From Streptomyces sp. NRRL F-525 (GTDB lineage: Bacteria > Actinomycetota > Actinomycetes > Streptomycetales > Streptomycetaceae), in the NCBI RefSeq assembly GCF_000716605.1, contig NZ_JNXE01000014.1, forward strand, positions 62,001 through 126,000: a DNA stretch of 64,000 nt, in the 5' to 3' direction. A program made the translations under genes and the position numbers. Within the stretch, counting starts at the first letter, position 1. Every line of letters begins with the position of its first letter. The notes under the pieces are model-generated. The model saw only the letters and a program-made list of their open reading frames with translations, searched no databases and was not told the DNA's origin. Shown here piece by piece: positions 41,716 to 51,124 of the stretch.

Positions 41716-42872
41716 GGATCGGCATCGTCTGCCCCTACTCCTGGGACGTGCCGGGCGGCGTCCAGTTCCACATCCGAGACCTCGCCGAGTACTTCATCCG
41801 GCTGGGCCACGAGGTCTCCGTCCTGGCCCCGGCCGACGACGACACCCCGCTGCCGCCCTACGTCGTCTCGGCCGGCCGCGCCGTCCCGGTGCCGTACAAC
41901 GGCTCGGTGGCCCGCCTGAACTTCGGCTTCCTCTCCGCCGCCCGGGTCCGACGCTGGCTGCACGACGGCGAGTTCGACGTCATCCACATCCACGAACCGA
42001 CCTCGCCGTCCCTGGGCCTCCTGGCGTGCTGGGCGGCACAGGGCCCGATCGTCGCCACCTTCCACACCTCGAACCCGCGCTCCCGGGCGATGATCGCCGC
42101 GTACGCCATCCTCCAGGCCGCCCTGGAGAAGATCAGCGCGCGCATCGCCGTGAGCGAGTACGCCCGCCGCACCCTGGTCGAACACCTGGGCGGCGACGCG
42201 GTGGTGATCCCGAACGGCGTCGACGTCGACTTCTTCGCCCGAGCCGAACCCAAGCCCGAGTGGCAGGGCGAGACCATCGGCTTCATAGGGCGCATCGACG
42301 AGCCCCGCAAGGGCCTCCCGGTCCTGATGAACGCCCTCCCGAAGATCCTCGCCGAGCGCCCGCACGCCCGACTCCTGGTGGCCGGCCGCGGCGACGAGGA
42401 GGAGGCCGTCGAATCGCTCCCCAAGGAACTGCGTTCACGCGTCGAGTTCCTCGGCATGATCAGCGACGACGACAAGGCCCGCTTCCTGCGCAGCATCGAC
42501 CTCTACGTAGCCCCCAACACCGGCGGCGAGAGCTTCGGCATCATCCTCGTGGAGGCCATGTCCGCAGGCGCCCCGGTCCTCGCCTCCGACCTCCCCGCCT
42601 TCGCCCAGGTCCTCGACCAGGGCGTCGCCGGCGAACTGTTCCCCAACGAGGACGCGGACGCCCTGGCGGAGGCGGCCGTACGACTTCTGGGGGACCCCAA
42701 GCGCCTGGCGGAGCTGCGCCGGAGCGGGAGTTCCCACGTACGCCGCTTCGACTGGTCGACGGTCGGCGCGGACATCCTGTCGGTGTACGAGACGGTGACG
42801 GCGGGCGCGGCGGCGGTCGCGACGGACGAACGGACGGGACTGCGGGCGAGGTTCGGCTTGGCGCGGGACTGA
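41712..42872 (+). CDS. pimA: GDP-mannose-dependent phosphatidylinositol mannosyltransferase (PimA)
   Basis: This 386-residue GT-B glycosyltransferase of family GT4 has the N-terminal loop CPYSWDVPGGVQFHIRDLAE, the middle segment IGFIGRIDEPRKGLPVLMNA and the donor-binding EX7E motif in GGESFGIILVEAMSAG. It adds the first mannose to phosphatidylinositol at the cytoplasmic face of the membrane. The three-gene operon pgsA-acyltransferase-pimA is the actinobacterial arrangement. Repeat copy C lies 43 bases after the stop. Confidence 0.92.
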   Translation: MRIGIVCPYSWDVPGGVQFHIRDLAEYFIRLGHEVSVLAPADDDTPLPPYVVSAGRAVPVPYNGSVARLNFGFLSAARVRRWLHDGEFDVIHIHEPTSPSLGLLACWAAQGPIVATFHTSNPRSRAMIAAYAILQAALEKISARIAVSEYARRTLVEHLGGDAVVIPNGVDVDFFARAEPKPEWQGETIGFIGRIDEPRKGLPVLMNALPKILAERPHARLLVAGRGDEEEAVESLPKELRSRVEFLGMISDDDKARFLRSIDLYVAPNTGGESFGIILVEAMSAGAPVLASDLPAFAQVLDQGVAGELFPNEDADALAEAAVRLLGDPKRLAELRRSGSSHVRRFDWSTVGADILSVYETVTAGAAAVATDERTGLRARFGLARD

Positions 42873-42915
42873 GGGGCGGGGTTTGGAGGAGATGTGATGG
42901 GCGCCCCCTCCCAGC

Positions 42916-42999
42916 CAAGGCCGGCTACATCCAGCCCGTCCGGCGTTTGAGGACGAGGCCGAAGGCCGAAGCGGGGGCCTGGGGGCGGCAGCCCCCAGA
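42916..42999 (+). repeat. Dispersed intergenic repeat, copy C (short)
   Basis: Head CCGGCTACATCCAG, core CCCGTCCGGCGTTTGAGGAC, then GGGGGCCTGGGGGCGGCAGC and the closing CCCCAG. The tail GATGGGACGGGTAGGGGC is missing, so this is a shorter copy. It lies 43 bases after pimA, in the same orientation as copies A and B. Confidence 0.8.
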
Positions 43000-43080
43000 A
43001 CCCCAACCCCGGTATCCCCACCAACTCCCCGCACGAGACCCGGTCAACCCAAGTGGAACGGCCCCGTAGGGTTGCCGTCC

Positions 43081-43623
43081 GTGACCGCAACCCTGATCTG
43101 GATCCTCGTCGCCGTCGTCGCGATCGGCCTGTACCTGAGCTGGACCGCGGGACGGCTCGACCGGCTGCACGCGCGGATCGACGCGTCCCGCGCGGCCCTC
43201 GACGCCCAACTGCTGCGCCGCGCCTCGGTGACCCAGGAACTGGCCACCTCCGGTGTTCTCGACCCGGCTGCCTCGATCGTCCTCTACGAGGCCGCGCACG
43301 CCGCCCGGCAGGCCGAGGAGGAGCAACGGGAGGTCGCCGAGAGCGAGTTGAGCCAGGCCCTGCGTGCCGTGTTCGCGGAGGCCCCGCAGGTCGAGGGCGT
43401 CCGCGAGGCCCCTGGGGGAGAGGCGGCGGCCCACGAACTCACCGAGGCGGTACGGCGGGTGCCCATGGCCCGGCGCTTCCACAACGACTCCGTACGCGCG
43501 GCCCGCGCCCTGCGCCGGCACCGCAAGGTCCGCTGGTTCCGGCTGGCCGGACACGCCCCGTTCCCGATGGCCTTCGAGATGGACGACGAGCCACCGGCGG
43601 CACTGGTGGACCGAGCCGCGTAG
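43081..43623 (+). CDS. LemA-like membrane-anchored protein
   Basis: The 180-residue protein has an N-terminal transmembrane helix (LIWILVAVVAIGLYLSW) followed by charged helices with AGRLDRLHARIDASRAALDA, which recalls the LemA pattern, and a C-terminal part ending in AALVDRAA. The helices of the middle (AARQAEEEQREVAESELSQA) look coiled-coil. TAGGGT lies eight bases before the GTG start, so the message is probably leaderless. It precedes pdxST, but its link with vitamin B6 is only positional. Confidence 0.6.
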   Translation: MTATLIWILVAVVAIGLYLSWTAGRLDRLHARIDASRAALDAQLLRRASVTQELATSGVLDPAASIVLYEAAHAARQAEEEQREVAESELSQALRAVFAEAPQVEGVREAPGGEAAAHELTEAVRRVPMARRFHNDSVRAARALRRHRKVRWFRLAGHAPFPMAFEMDDEPPAALVDRAA

Positions 43624-43637
43624 AAAACAGCGGTGCA

Positions 43638-43674
43638 GCACAGCCGTAGAAGACCGCCGTAGGGCACAGCCGTA
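43638..43674 (+). repeat. 11-bp direct repeats upstream of pdxS
   Basis: GCACAGCCGTA occurs at 43638-43648 and 43664-43674 with a 26-bp period, and a partial third copy CCGCCGTA lies between. Direct repeats upstream of pdxST can be regulator sites (MocR/PdxR), but no such gene is present here. Low confidence. Confidence 0.35.
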
Positions 43675-43789
43675 AGGCACGGGGGTTCGAAAACGATCCA
43701 CTGCCTACCCATTGGCCCTTGCTGTGGCCTGCACCTCTCGCGTTTGCTCGGTACTGCAGAAACCCTCTTTCACCGAGTGAGGTCACCCC

Positions 43790-44701
43790 GTGTCCAGCAC
43801 CCCCAGCTCCGCCCAGACTCCCGAGACCGGCACCGCGCGCGTGAAGCGCGGGATGGCCGAGCAGCTCAAGGGCGGTGTGATCATGGACGTGGTCAACGCC
43901 GAGCAGGCGAAGATCGCCGAGGACGCCGGTGCCGTGGCCGTCATGGCCCTGGAGCGGGTCCCCGCCGACATCCGCAAGGACGGCGGCGTGGCCCGGATGT
44001 CCGACCCGACGATGATCGAGGAGATCATCGAGGCGGTCTCCGTCCCGGTCATGGCCAAGTCCCGCATCGGCCACTTCGTCGAGGCCCAGGTCCTGCAGTC
44101 CCTCGGCGTCGACTACATCGACGAGTCCGAGGTCCTCACCCCGGCCGACGAGGTCAACCACTCCGACAAGTGGGCCTTCACGACCCCCTTCGTCTGCGGC
44201 GCCACCAACCTGGGCGAGGCCCTGCGCCGGATCGCCGAGGGCGCCGCGATGATCCGCTCCAAGGGCGAGGCCGGCACCGGCAACGTCGTCGAGGCGGTCC
44301 GCCACCTGCGCCAGATCAAGAACGAGATCGCCAAGCTGCGCGGCTTCGACAACAACGAGCTGTACGCCGCCGCCAAGGAGCTGCGCGCCCCGTACGAGAT
44401 CGTCCGCGAGGTCGCCGAACTGGGCAAGCTCCCGGTCGTGCTGTTCTCCGCCGGTGGAGTCGCCACCCCCGCCGACGCCGCGCTGATGCGTCAGCTCGGC
44501 GCCGAGGGCGTCTTCGTCGGCTCCGGCATCTTCAAGTCCGGCGACCCCGCGAAGCGCGCCGCGGCCATCGTGAAGGCGACCACCTTCTACGACGACCCGA
44601 AGATCATCGCGGACGCGTCCCGCAACCTCGGCGAGGCCATGGTCGGCATCAACTGCGACACCCTCCCGGAGACCGAGCGTTACGCGAACCGGGGCTGGTG
44701 A
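43790..44701 (+). CDS. pdxS: Pyridoxal 5'-phosphate synthase subunit PdxS
   Basis: The 303-residue TIM-barrel subunit makes PLP from ribose 5-phosphate, glyceraldehyde 3-phosphate and ammonia. The catalytic Lys segments are visible in [15 protein letters not shown] and [15 protein letters not shown], and the conserved opening [19 protein letters not shown] follows a 19-residue disordered leader. The GTG start follows GAGG. pdxT follows with a 1-base overlap (TGATG), giving the stoichiometric glutaminase partner. Confidence 0.97.
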   Translation: MSSTPSSAQTPETGTARVKRGMAEQLKGGVIMDVVNAEQAKIAEDAGAVAVMALERVPADIRKDGGVARMSDPTMIEEIIEAVSVPVMAKSRIGHFVEAQVLQSLGVDYIDESEVLTPADEVNHSDKWAFTTPFVCGATNLGEALRRIAEGAAMIRSKGEAGTGNVVEAVRHLRQIKNEIAKLRGFDNNELYAAAKELRAPYEIVREVAELGKLPVVLFSAGGVATPADAALMRQLGAEGVFVGSGIFKSGDPAKRAAAIVKATTFYDDPKIIADASRNLGEAMVGINCDTLPETERYANRGW

Positions 44702-45303
44702 TGACCACTCCCGTAATCGGAGTGCTCGCCCTCCAGGGCGACGTACGGGAGCACCTGATCGCCCTGGCCGCGGCCGACGCCGTGGCCAGGCAGGTCAGGC
44801 GCCCCGAGGAACTCGCCGAGGTGGACGGTCTCGTCATCCCCGGGGGTGAGTCGACCACCATCTCCAAGCTGGCCGTCCTCTTCGGAGTGATGGATCCGCT
44901 GCGTGCACGCGTGCGTGCCGGAATGCCCGTCTACGGCACCTGCGCCGGCCTGATCATGCTCGCCGACAAGATCCTCGACCCGCGCTCGGGCCAGGAGACG
45001 GTCGGCGGCATCGACATGATCGTGCGCCGCAACGCCTTCGGACGTCAGAACGAGTCCTTCGAAGCAGCTGTCGACGTCCGGGGCATTGAGGGCGATCCTG
45101 TGGAGGGCGTCTTCATCCGCGCCCCCTGGGTCGAGTCCGTCGGTGCCGAGACCGAGGTCCTCGCCGAACACGAGGGCCACATCGTCGCGGTCCGCCAGGG
45201 CAACGCGCTCGCCACGTCGTTCCACCCGGAACTGACCGGCGACCACCGCGTGCACTCCCTGTTCGTCGACATGGTGCGCGCGAACCTGGCTCCGGGGTCC
45301 TAG
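44701..45303 (+). CDS. pdxT: Pyridoxal 5'-phosphate synthase glutaminase subunit PdxT
   Basis: The 200-residue glutaminase provides ammonia to PdxS. The class I triad is present: nucleophile Cys in [10 protein letters not shown], with His and Glu in SFHPELTGD, plus [10 protein letters not shown] for glutamine binding. Its ATG at 44701 shares the last base of the pdxS stop codon. A different, unrelated frame reads through from pdxS; it is not the gene. Confidence 0.96.
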   Translation: MTTPVIGVLALQGDVREHLIALAAADAVARQVRRPEELAEVDGLVIPGGESTTISKLAVLFGVMDPLRARVRAGMPVYGTCAGLIMLADKILDPRSGQETVGGIDMIVRRNAFGRQNESFEAAVDVRGIEGDPVEGVFIRAPWVESVGAETEVLAEHEGHIVAVRQGNALATSFHPELTGDHRVHSLFVDMVRANLAPGS

Positions 45304-45354
45304 TAGGATCTCTGGGGTTCGTAAAGAGTTGGGTTACGCGAAGGAGACAGGCAG

Positions 45355-46107
45355 ATGTCCGGCCACTCTAAATGGGCTACGACGAAGCACAAGAAGGCCG
45401 TGATCGATGCCAAGCGCGGCAAGCTCTTCGCGAAGATGATCAAGAACATCGAGGTCGCGGCCCGCACCGGTGGCGCCGATGTGTCCGGCAACCCGACGCT
45501 GTTCGACGCCATCCAGAAGGCCAAGAAGAGCTCGGTCCCGAACAAGAACATCGACTCCGCGGTCAAGCGCGGTGCCGGTCTCGAGGCCGGTGGCGCCGAC
45601 TACGAGACGATCATGTACGAGGGTTACGGCCCGAACGGTGTCGCGGTGCTCATCGAGTGCCTCACCGACAACCGCAACCGCGCCGCCTCGGACGTGCGTG
45701 TCGCCATGACCCGCAACGGCGGGAACATGGCCGACCCCGGCTCCGTCTCGTATCTCTTCAACCGCAAGGGCGTCGTCATCGTCCCCAAGGGCGAGCTGGG
45801 TGAGGACGATGTCCTCGGTGCCGTGCTCGACGCCGGTGCCGAAGAGGTCAACGACCTGGGTGACACCTTCGAGGTCATCTCCGAGGCCACCGACCTGGTC
45901 GCGGTCCGCACCGCGCTCCAGGACGCCGGCATCGACTACGACTCCGCCGACGCCAACTTCGTCCCGACCATGCAGGTCGAGCTCGACGAGGACGGCGCCC
46001 GCAAGATCTTCAAGCTGATCGACGCCCTGGAGGACAGCGACGACGTGCAGAACGTCTTCGCCAACTTCGACGTCAGCGACGAGGTCATGGAGAAGGTCGA
46101 CGCGTAG
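45355..46107 (+). CDS. YebC/PmpR family DNA-binding regulator
   Basis: The 250-residue protein has the hallmark start [19 protein letters not shown] and conserved segments [14 protein letters not shown] and [14 protein letters not shown] of the YebC/TACO1 family, proteins implicated in transcriptional control or, for the TACO1 clade, translation of proline stretches. The ATG follows GGAGAC at a good distance. Its place just before ruvCAB is common in bacteria. A terminator lies 35 bases downstream, so it is probably not cotranscribed with ruvC. Confidence 0.9.
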   Translation: MSGHSKWATTKHKKAVIDAKRGKLFAKMIKNIEVAARTGGADVSGNPTLFDAIQKAKKSSVPNKNIDSAVKRGAGLEAGGADYETIMYEGYGPNGVAVLIECLTDNRNRAASDVRVAMTRNGGNMADPGSVSYLFNRKGVVIVPKGELGEDDVLGAVLDAGAEEVNDLGDTFEVISEATDLVAVRTALQDAGIDYDSADANFVPTMQVELDEDGARKIFKLIDALEDSDDVQNVFANFDVSDEVMEKVDA

Positions 46108-46141
46108 CGCTGCCGCGAGCTGAAGTCGAACAAGCGGTTCA

Positions 46142-46173
46142 ACGGGCCGACGGGACACACCCCGTCGGCCCGT
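46142..46173 (+). terminator. Terminator between yebC and ruvC
   Basis: A perfect 13-bp stem (46142-46154 with 46161-46173) with loop ACACAC is followed by CGCTTTG. It separates the yebC transcript from the ruv operon. Confidence 0.75.
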
Positions 46174-46233
46174 CGCTTTGTCAGTGACACCCGATAGCCT
46201 GCACAAACAGGCGATCGAACGAGGGGGGTTGGT

Positions 46234-46845
46234 GTGCGGGTACTGGGAGTCGACCCCGGACTGACGCGCTGCGGGGTCGGTGTCGTCGAGGGCGTCGCGG
46301 GCCGGCCGCTCACCATGGTCGGCGTCGGTGTCGTACGGACCCCGTCGGACGCCGAGTTGGGCCTGCGCCTCGTCGCCATCGAGCAGGGCATCGAAGCCTG
46401 GCTGGACGAACACCGGCCCGAATTCGTCGCCGTGGAGCGGGTGTTCAGCCAGCACAACGTCCGTACGGTGATGGGCACCGCCCAGGCCAGCGCCGTAGCG
46501 ATGCTCTGTGCCGCCCGGCGCGGCATCCCGGTCGCCCTGCACACCCCCAGCGAGGTCAAGGCCGCCGTCACCGGAAGCGGCCGCGCCGACAAGGCCCAGG
46601 TGGGCGCGATGGTGACCCGGCTGCTACGGCTCGACGCGCCCCCGAAGCCCGCCGACGCGGCCGACGCCCTCGCGCTCGCCATCTGTCACATCTGGCGCGG
46701 CCCCGTGACCAACCGCCTCCAACAGGCCGTCGCCCAGAACCGGTTGCAACAGGCGGTCGCCCAACACGCGGCCGGCACGCTGAAAACCCCGCAAGCCCAG
46801 CAAGCACCGAAGACCCCGCACGCATCGAAAGGCCGTACCGCATGA
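46234..46845 (+). CDS. ruvC: Holliday junction resolvase RuvC
   Basis: The 203-residue endonuclease cuts Holliday junctions with RuvAB. The four acidic residues are in [24 protein letters not shown] and [14 protein letters not shown]. The body matches the usual 160-170 residues; the extra C-terminal tail of about 30 contains a duplicated NRLQQAVAQ and a run rich in Pro, Gln and Thr. The GTG start follows GAGGGGGG. ruvA begins in an ATGA overlap. Confidence 0.95.
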   Translation: MRVLGVDPGLTRCGVGVVEGVAGRPLTMVGVGVVRTPSDAELGLRLVAIEQGIEAWLDEHRPEFVAVERVFSQHNVRTVMGTAQASAVAMLCAARRGIPVALHTPSEVKAAVTGSGRADKAQVGAMVTRLLRLDAPPKPADAADALALAICHIWRGPVTNRLQQAVAQNRLQQAVAQHAAGTLKTPQAQQAPKTPHASKGRTA

Positions 46846-47450
46846 TCGCCTTCGTCAGTGGCACGGTCGCCGCCCTCGCCCCCGACACCGCGGTGCTGGA
46901 GGTCGGCGGTGTCGGCATGGCCGTCCAGTGCACGCCGAACACGCTGTCCACGCTCCGCCTCGGCAAGCCCGCCAAGCTCGCCACCTCCCTCGTCGTCCGC
47001 GAGGACTCGCTCACCCTGTACGGCTTCGTGGACGACGACGAACGCCAGATCTTCGAGCTGCTCCAGACCGCGACCGGCGTCGGCCCCCGGCTCGCGCAGG
47101 CGATGCTCGCGGTGCACACCCCGGACGGGTTGCGTCGAGCGGTGGCGGCGGGGGACGAGAAGGCGCTGATGGCCGTGCCCGGCATCGGCAAGAAGGGCGC
47201 CCAGAAGCTGCTGCTGGAGTTCAAGGACCGGCTCGGCGCACCGGTGGGATCCGCCCCGGCGATCGGCGCCCCGGTCACCAGCGGCTGGCGCGATCAGCTG
47301 CACGCCGCGCTCATCGGCCTCGGGTACGCCACCCGCGAGGCCGACGAGGCCGTGGCCGCCGTAGCACCGCAGGCCGAGGCCGCTCAGGGCACGCCGCAGG
47401 TCGGGCAGTTGCTGAAGGCGGCCCTGCAGACCCTGAACCGCGCCCGCTAG
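46842..47450 (+). CDS. ruvA: Holliday junction DNA helicase subunit RuvA
   Basis: The 202-residue protein has the OB-fold start [14 protein letters not shown], two helix-hairpin-helix motifs ([17 protein letters not shown] and [18 protein letters not shown]) and a C-terminal domain that binds RuvB ([15 protein letters not shown]). It binds the junction as a tetramer and loads RuvB. It overlaps ruvC by four bases and is 11 bases upstream of ruvB. Confidence 0.95.
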   Translation: MIAFVSGTVAALAPDTAVLEVGGVGMAVQCTPNTLSTLRLGKPAKLATSLVVREDSLTLYGFVDDDERQIFELLQTATGVGPRLAQAMLAVHTPDGLRRAVAAGDEKALMAVPGIGKKGAQKLLLEFKDRLGAPVGSAPAIGAPVTSGWRDQLHAALIGLGYATREADEAVAAVAPQAEAAQGTPQVGQLLKAALQTLNRAR

Positions 47451-47461
47451 GAGAACCGTCA

Positions 47462-48532
47462 GTGAACTGGGACGACACGACCGACGAGACCGCCGCCGAG
47501 CGGCTGGTGGGCTCGGTCGCCGACCGCGAGGACCAGGCCGTCGAGGCCGCCCTGCGCCCCAAGGACCTGGGCGAGTTCATCGGCCAGGAGAAGGTCCGCG
47601 AACAGCTCGACCTGGTGCTGCGCGCCGCACGCGCGCGTGGCGCCACCGCCGACCACGTGCTGCTCTCCGGTGCCCCGGGCCTCGGCAAGACCACCCTGTC
47701 GATGATCATCGCGGCCGAGATGGAGGCCCCGATCCGCATCACCAGCGGGCCCGCCATCCAGCACGCCGGCGACCTCGCCGCGATCCTCTCCTCCCTCCAG
47801 GAGGGCGAGGTCCTCTTCCTCGACGAGATCCACCGCATGTCACGGCCCGCCGAAGAGATGCTCTACATGGCGATGGAGGACTTCCGCGTCGACGTCATCG
47901 TCGGCAAGGGCCCCGGCGCCACCGCGATCCCGCTGGAGCTGCCGCCGTTCACCCTGGTCGGCGCCACCACGCGCGCGGGACTGCTGCCGCCCCCGCTGCG
48001 CGACCGCTTCGGCTTCACCGCGCACATGGAGTTCTACGAACCCACCGAGCTGGAGCGCGTCATCCACCGCTCGGCGAACCTGCTCGACGTGGAGATCGAC
48101 CCCGCAGGCGCCGCCGAGATCGCCGGCCGCTCCCGCGGCACCCCCCGCATCGCCAACCGACTGCTGCGCCGTGTACGGGACTACGCGCAGGTCAAGGCCG
48201 ACGGCTTCATCACCCAGGACATCGCCGGAGCCGCCCTCAAGGTCTACGAGGTCGACGGCCGCGGCCTCGACCGGCTCGACCGCGGTGTCCTCGAAGCGCT
48301 GCTCAAGCTGTTCGGCGGCGGACCGGTCGGCCTGTCCACGCTCGCCGTCGCCGTGGGGGAGGAGCGCGAGACCGTCGAGGAGGTCGCCGAACCCTTCCTC
48401 GTACGGGAGGGACTGCTGGCCCGCACCCCGCGCGGACGCGTCGCCACCCCGGCCGCGTGGGCGCATCTGGGCCTCACCCCGCCCCGCTCGTCAACCGGGG
48501 GAAACGGACAAGGGGACCTGTTCGGGGCGTGA
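47462..48532 (+). CDS. ruvB: Holliday junction branch-migration ATPase RuvB
   Basis: The 356-residue AAA+ motor has Walker [10 protein letters not shown], Walker B LFLDEIHR, sensor-1 VGATTRAG and the C-terminal winged helix ([20 protein letters not shown], ending [15 protein letters not shown]). It drives branch migration at Holliday junctions. The GTG start follows AGGAGAACC, 11 bases after the ruvA stop codon. The frame is open far upstream within ruvA, but that is a shadow. Confidence 0.96.
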   Translation: MNWDDTTDETAAERLVGSVADREDQAVEAALRPKDLGEFIGQEKVREQLDLVLRAARARGATADHVLLSGAPGLGKTTLSMIIAAEMEAPIRITSGPAIQHAGDLAAILSSLQEGEVLFLDEIHRMSRPAEEMLYMAMEDFRVDVIVGKGPGATAIPLELPPFTLVGATTRAGLLPPPLRDRFGFTAHMEFYEPTELERVIHRSANLLDVEIDPAGAAEIAGRSRGTPRIANRLLRRVRDYAQVKADGFITQDIAGAALKVYEVDGRGLDRLDRGVLEALLKLFGGGPVGLSTLAVAVGEERETVEEVAEPFLVREGLLARTPRGRVATPAAWAHLGLTPPRSSTGGNGQGDLFGA

Positions 48533-48579
48533 CGGCGGGGGCACTGGCCGGGTCAGGAACCCCGGTGCCATGCTGAGCG

Positions 48580-48609
48580 TTGTTCCATCAGCGTGGACTC
48601 GCTTAGACT
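48580..48609 (+). promoter_or_regulatory. Promoter of yajC-secDF-apt
   Basis: TTGTTC (48580-48585) and TAGACT (48604-48609) are 18 bases apart, in the 165-base gap after ruvB and about 90 bases before yajC. Confidence 0.5.
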
Positions 48610-48697
48610 CCGCCGATGCCGCCTTTGTGGGCGGCGCCGACCACCCCCATCCACCAGGCCGCTCACCGCCGCGGTCGTGCGAAGGAAATTCCGTCCC

Positions 48698-49204
48698 GTG
48701 AATATCGTGACCCTTCTCCCCTTCATCGTGCTCATCGGGGCCATGTTCCTGATGACCCGCTCTGCCAAGCGCAAGCAGCAGGCGGCCGCGTCGATGCGTA
48801 GTGACATGCAGCCCGGCACCGGCGTCCGCACGATCGGGGGCGTGTACGCGACGGTCAAGGAGGTCAACGAGGAGACGGTCCTTCTCGACGCGGGCCCGGG
48901 CGTCGAGCTCCTCTTCGCGAAGAACGCGATCGGCGCCGTCCTCACCGACGACGAGTACAACCGCATCGTCCACGGCGTCGAGCACGACCTGAAGGACGAC
49001 GCCGACATCGTCCCGGACGACGCCTCCTCCCTCACCGAGACCGACGAGCCCGCCGCCGTCTCTTCCGACGACAAGCCCATCGACCTCGGCAAGAAGGACG
49101 CGGCCGACGAGCCGGCCGACGCCACCGAGGAGCCGGCGAAGCCCGCCGAGGCGAAGACGGAAGAAGAGCCGAAGAAGACCGACGGCGACACCGACGCGAA
49201 GTAG
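48698..49204 (+). CDS. yajC: Preprotein translocase subunit YajC
   Basis: The 168-residue protein has one N-terminal transmembrane helix (IVTLLPFIVLIGAMFLMTR), the YajC soluble domain with PGTGVRTIGGVYATVKEV, and a long acidic Glu/Asp/Ala/Lys-rich C-terminal tail of about 80 residues, typical of actinobacterial YajC. It assembles with SecDF in the membrane. GTG start with AAGGAA at about ten bases. secD follows after 140 bases. Confidence 0.92.
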   Translation: MNIVTLLPFIVLIGAMFLMTRSAKRKQQAAASMRSDMQPGTGVRTIGGVYATVKEVNEETVLLDAGPGVELLFAKNAIGAVLTDDEYNRIVHGVEHDLKDDADIVPDDASSLTETDEPAAVSSDDKPIDLGKKDAADEPADATEEPAKPAEAKTEEEPKKTDGDTDAK

Positions 49205-49344
49205 TAACGTCCCGGGAGCGCGGCGCGACCCGCTCGCGCCCCGCGCACCCGGTACGTGCGTCACTCGCACGGGATCCCGACACCATGTCATGGCCGTAGC
49301 CGCGCTGACCCGGCGCGGAGCGGCCCGAGAGGGAGTACGAGAAG

Positions 49345-51123
49345 GTGGCAGCACCTAAGAGGGGCCGCAGCGCGAGCGCCCAGAGCAAGCCGTGGCGCTC
49401 GCTGGCCCTCATCCTGATCGCCATCGTGGCGCTCACCGGTGGCATGTTCGCATCCGGGCACAACACTCCGCGTCTCGGCATCGACCTGGCCGGCGGCACG
49501 AGCATCACCCTGCAGGCGGTGGCCCAGCCCGGCGAGGAATCGTCGATCAACAAGACCAACATGGACACCGCGGTCGACATCATGAACCGCCGTGTCAATG
49601 GTCTTGGTGTCTCGGAGGCCGAGGTCCAGACCCAGGGCTCCAAGAACATCATCGTCAACATCCCCAAGGGCACGAACTCGGAGGAGGCAAAGCAGCAGGT
49701 CGGTACGACCGCCAAGCTGTACTTCCGCCCGGTCCTGGCCACGGAGGCCTCAACGGGCGCCGCGACGGCCAGCCCGTCCCCGAGCGCGTCCGGCAGCGCC
49801 TCCAGCAGCCCGTCGAGCTCGGCCAGCTCCAAGGCGACCGCCTCCTCGTCCAAGACCGGCTCCGCGACCCCGTCGGCCACCGCCACCTCGCAGGGCCGTG
49901 CCGCCAGCGACGCCCTGAAGGCCGACGCCACCTCGTCCGCGAGCCCCAGCGCCTCGGCCTCCGCCACCCCGTCGGCGACCAGCAGCGCCGCCGCCAGCGC
50001 GGCGGCCGCCAAGTTGGAGGCCCAGTACACCGCGCTCGACTGCTCCAAGAAGTCGGTGCAGAACACCGCCGGCAAGAATGCCAGGGCCGAGGACGCGACC
50101 GTGGCGTGCGGCCAGGTCTCGGGCGTCTGGTACAAGTACGTGCTCGGCCCCGCCGCAGTGGACGGCACCGACGTCAAGAAGGCCGCGGCCGTCCTGAACA
50201 CGACGACCGCCGCCGGCTGGCAGGTCACCATGGACTTCACCGGCAAGGGCGGCGACAAGTTCGCCAAGGTCACCGGTGAACTGGCGAAGAACACCGCCCC
50301 GCAGAACGAGTTCGGCATCGTCCTCGACGGCCAGGTCGTCTCCAGCCCCTCCGTCAGCTCGTCGATCACCGGCGGCAGCGCGGAGATCTCCGGCAGCTTC
50401 AGCCAGGAAGAGGCCCAGAGCCTCGCCAACATGCTGTCGTACGGCGCCCTGCCGCTGACCTTCAAAGTGGCGAACATGACCACCGTGACCGCCGCCCTCG
50501 GCGGTGAGCAGCTGCACGCCGGTCTGATCGCGGGCGCGATCGGTCTCGCGCTGGTCGTCATCTACCTGCTGATCTTCTACCGCGGCCTGTCGGTCATCGC
50601 GATCCCCTCGCTGCTGGTCTCCGCGATCCTCACGTACGTGATCATGGCACTGCTCGGCCCGGGCATCGGCTTCGCGCTGAACCTGCCGGCGGTCTGCGGT
50701 GCGATCGTTGCGATCGGTATCACCGCGGACTCGTTCATCGTGTTCTTCGAACGCATCCGGGACGAGATCCGCGAGGGCCGCTCGCTGCGTCCCTCCGTCG
50801 AGCGGGCCTGGCCCCGTGCCCGGCGCACCATCCTGGTCTCCGACTTCGTGTCGTTCCTCGCCGCCGCGGTGCTGTTCATCGTCACCGTTGGCAAGGTCCA
50901 GGGCTTCGCGTTCACCCTCGGTCTGACCACCGTGCTCGACGTGGTCGTCGTCTTCCTCTTCACCAAGCCGCTGATGACCATCCTCGCCCGCAGGAAGTTC
51001 TTCGCGGACGGCCACAAGTGGTCCGGCATCGACCCGAAGGCGCTGGGCGCCAAGCCGCCGCTGCGCCGCACCCGCCGTCCCGCCGGTTCTGCCGCGGGCC
51101 CTGTCGACCCGAAGGAGGCGTGA
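49345..51123 (+). CDS. secD: Protein translocase subunit SecD
   Basis: The 592-residue proton-driven subunit assists late protein export. The N-terminal helix (SLALILIAIVALTGGMFASG) and conserved LGIDLAGGTSITLQA are followed by an unusual Ser/Ala/Pro/Thr-rich insert at about residues 133-222 inside the first extracytoplasmic domain. The C-terminal RND-type helices (AGLIAGAIGLALVVIYLLI, ILVSDFVSFLAAAVLF) are normal. The GTG start follows GGGAG at nine bases. secF begins one base after its stop. Confidence 0.93.
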   Translation: MAAPKRGRSASAQSKPWRSLALILIAIVALTGGMFASGHNTPRLGIDLAGGTSITLQAVAQPGEESSINKTNMDTAVDIMNRRVNGLGVSEAEVQTQGSKNIIVNIPKGTNSEEAKQQVGTTAKLYFRPVLATEASTGAATASPSPSASGSASSSPSSSASSKATASSSKTGSATPSATATSQGRAASDALKADATSSASPSASASATPSATSSAAASAAAAKLEAQYTALDCSKKSVQNTAGKNARAEDATVACGQVSGVWYKYVLGPAAVDGTDVKKAAAVLNTTTAAGWQVTMDFTGKGGDKFAKVTGELAKNTAPQNEFGIVLDGQVVSSPSVSSSITGGSAEISGSFSQEEAQSLANMLSYGALPLTFKVANMTTVTAALGGEQLHAGLIAGAIGLALVVIYLLIFYRGLSVIAIPSLLVSAILTYVIMALLGPGIGFALNLPAVCGAIVAIGITADSFIVFFERIRDEIREGRSLRPSVERAWPRARRTILVSDFVSFLAAAVLFIVTVGKVQGFAFTLGLTTVLDVVVVFLFTKPLMTILARRKFFADGHKWSGIDPKALGAKPPLRRTRRPAGSAAGPVDPKEA

Positions 51124-51124
51124 G

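Noticed and set aside
46200..46233. LexA (SOS) box before ruvC
   Set aside because: A half site TCGAAC occurs, but the second half (GTTCGA) is not at the right distance, so no SOS control is claimed.
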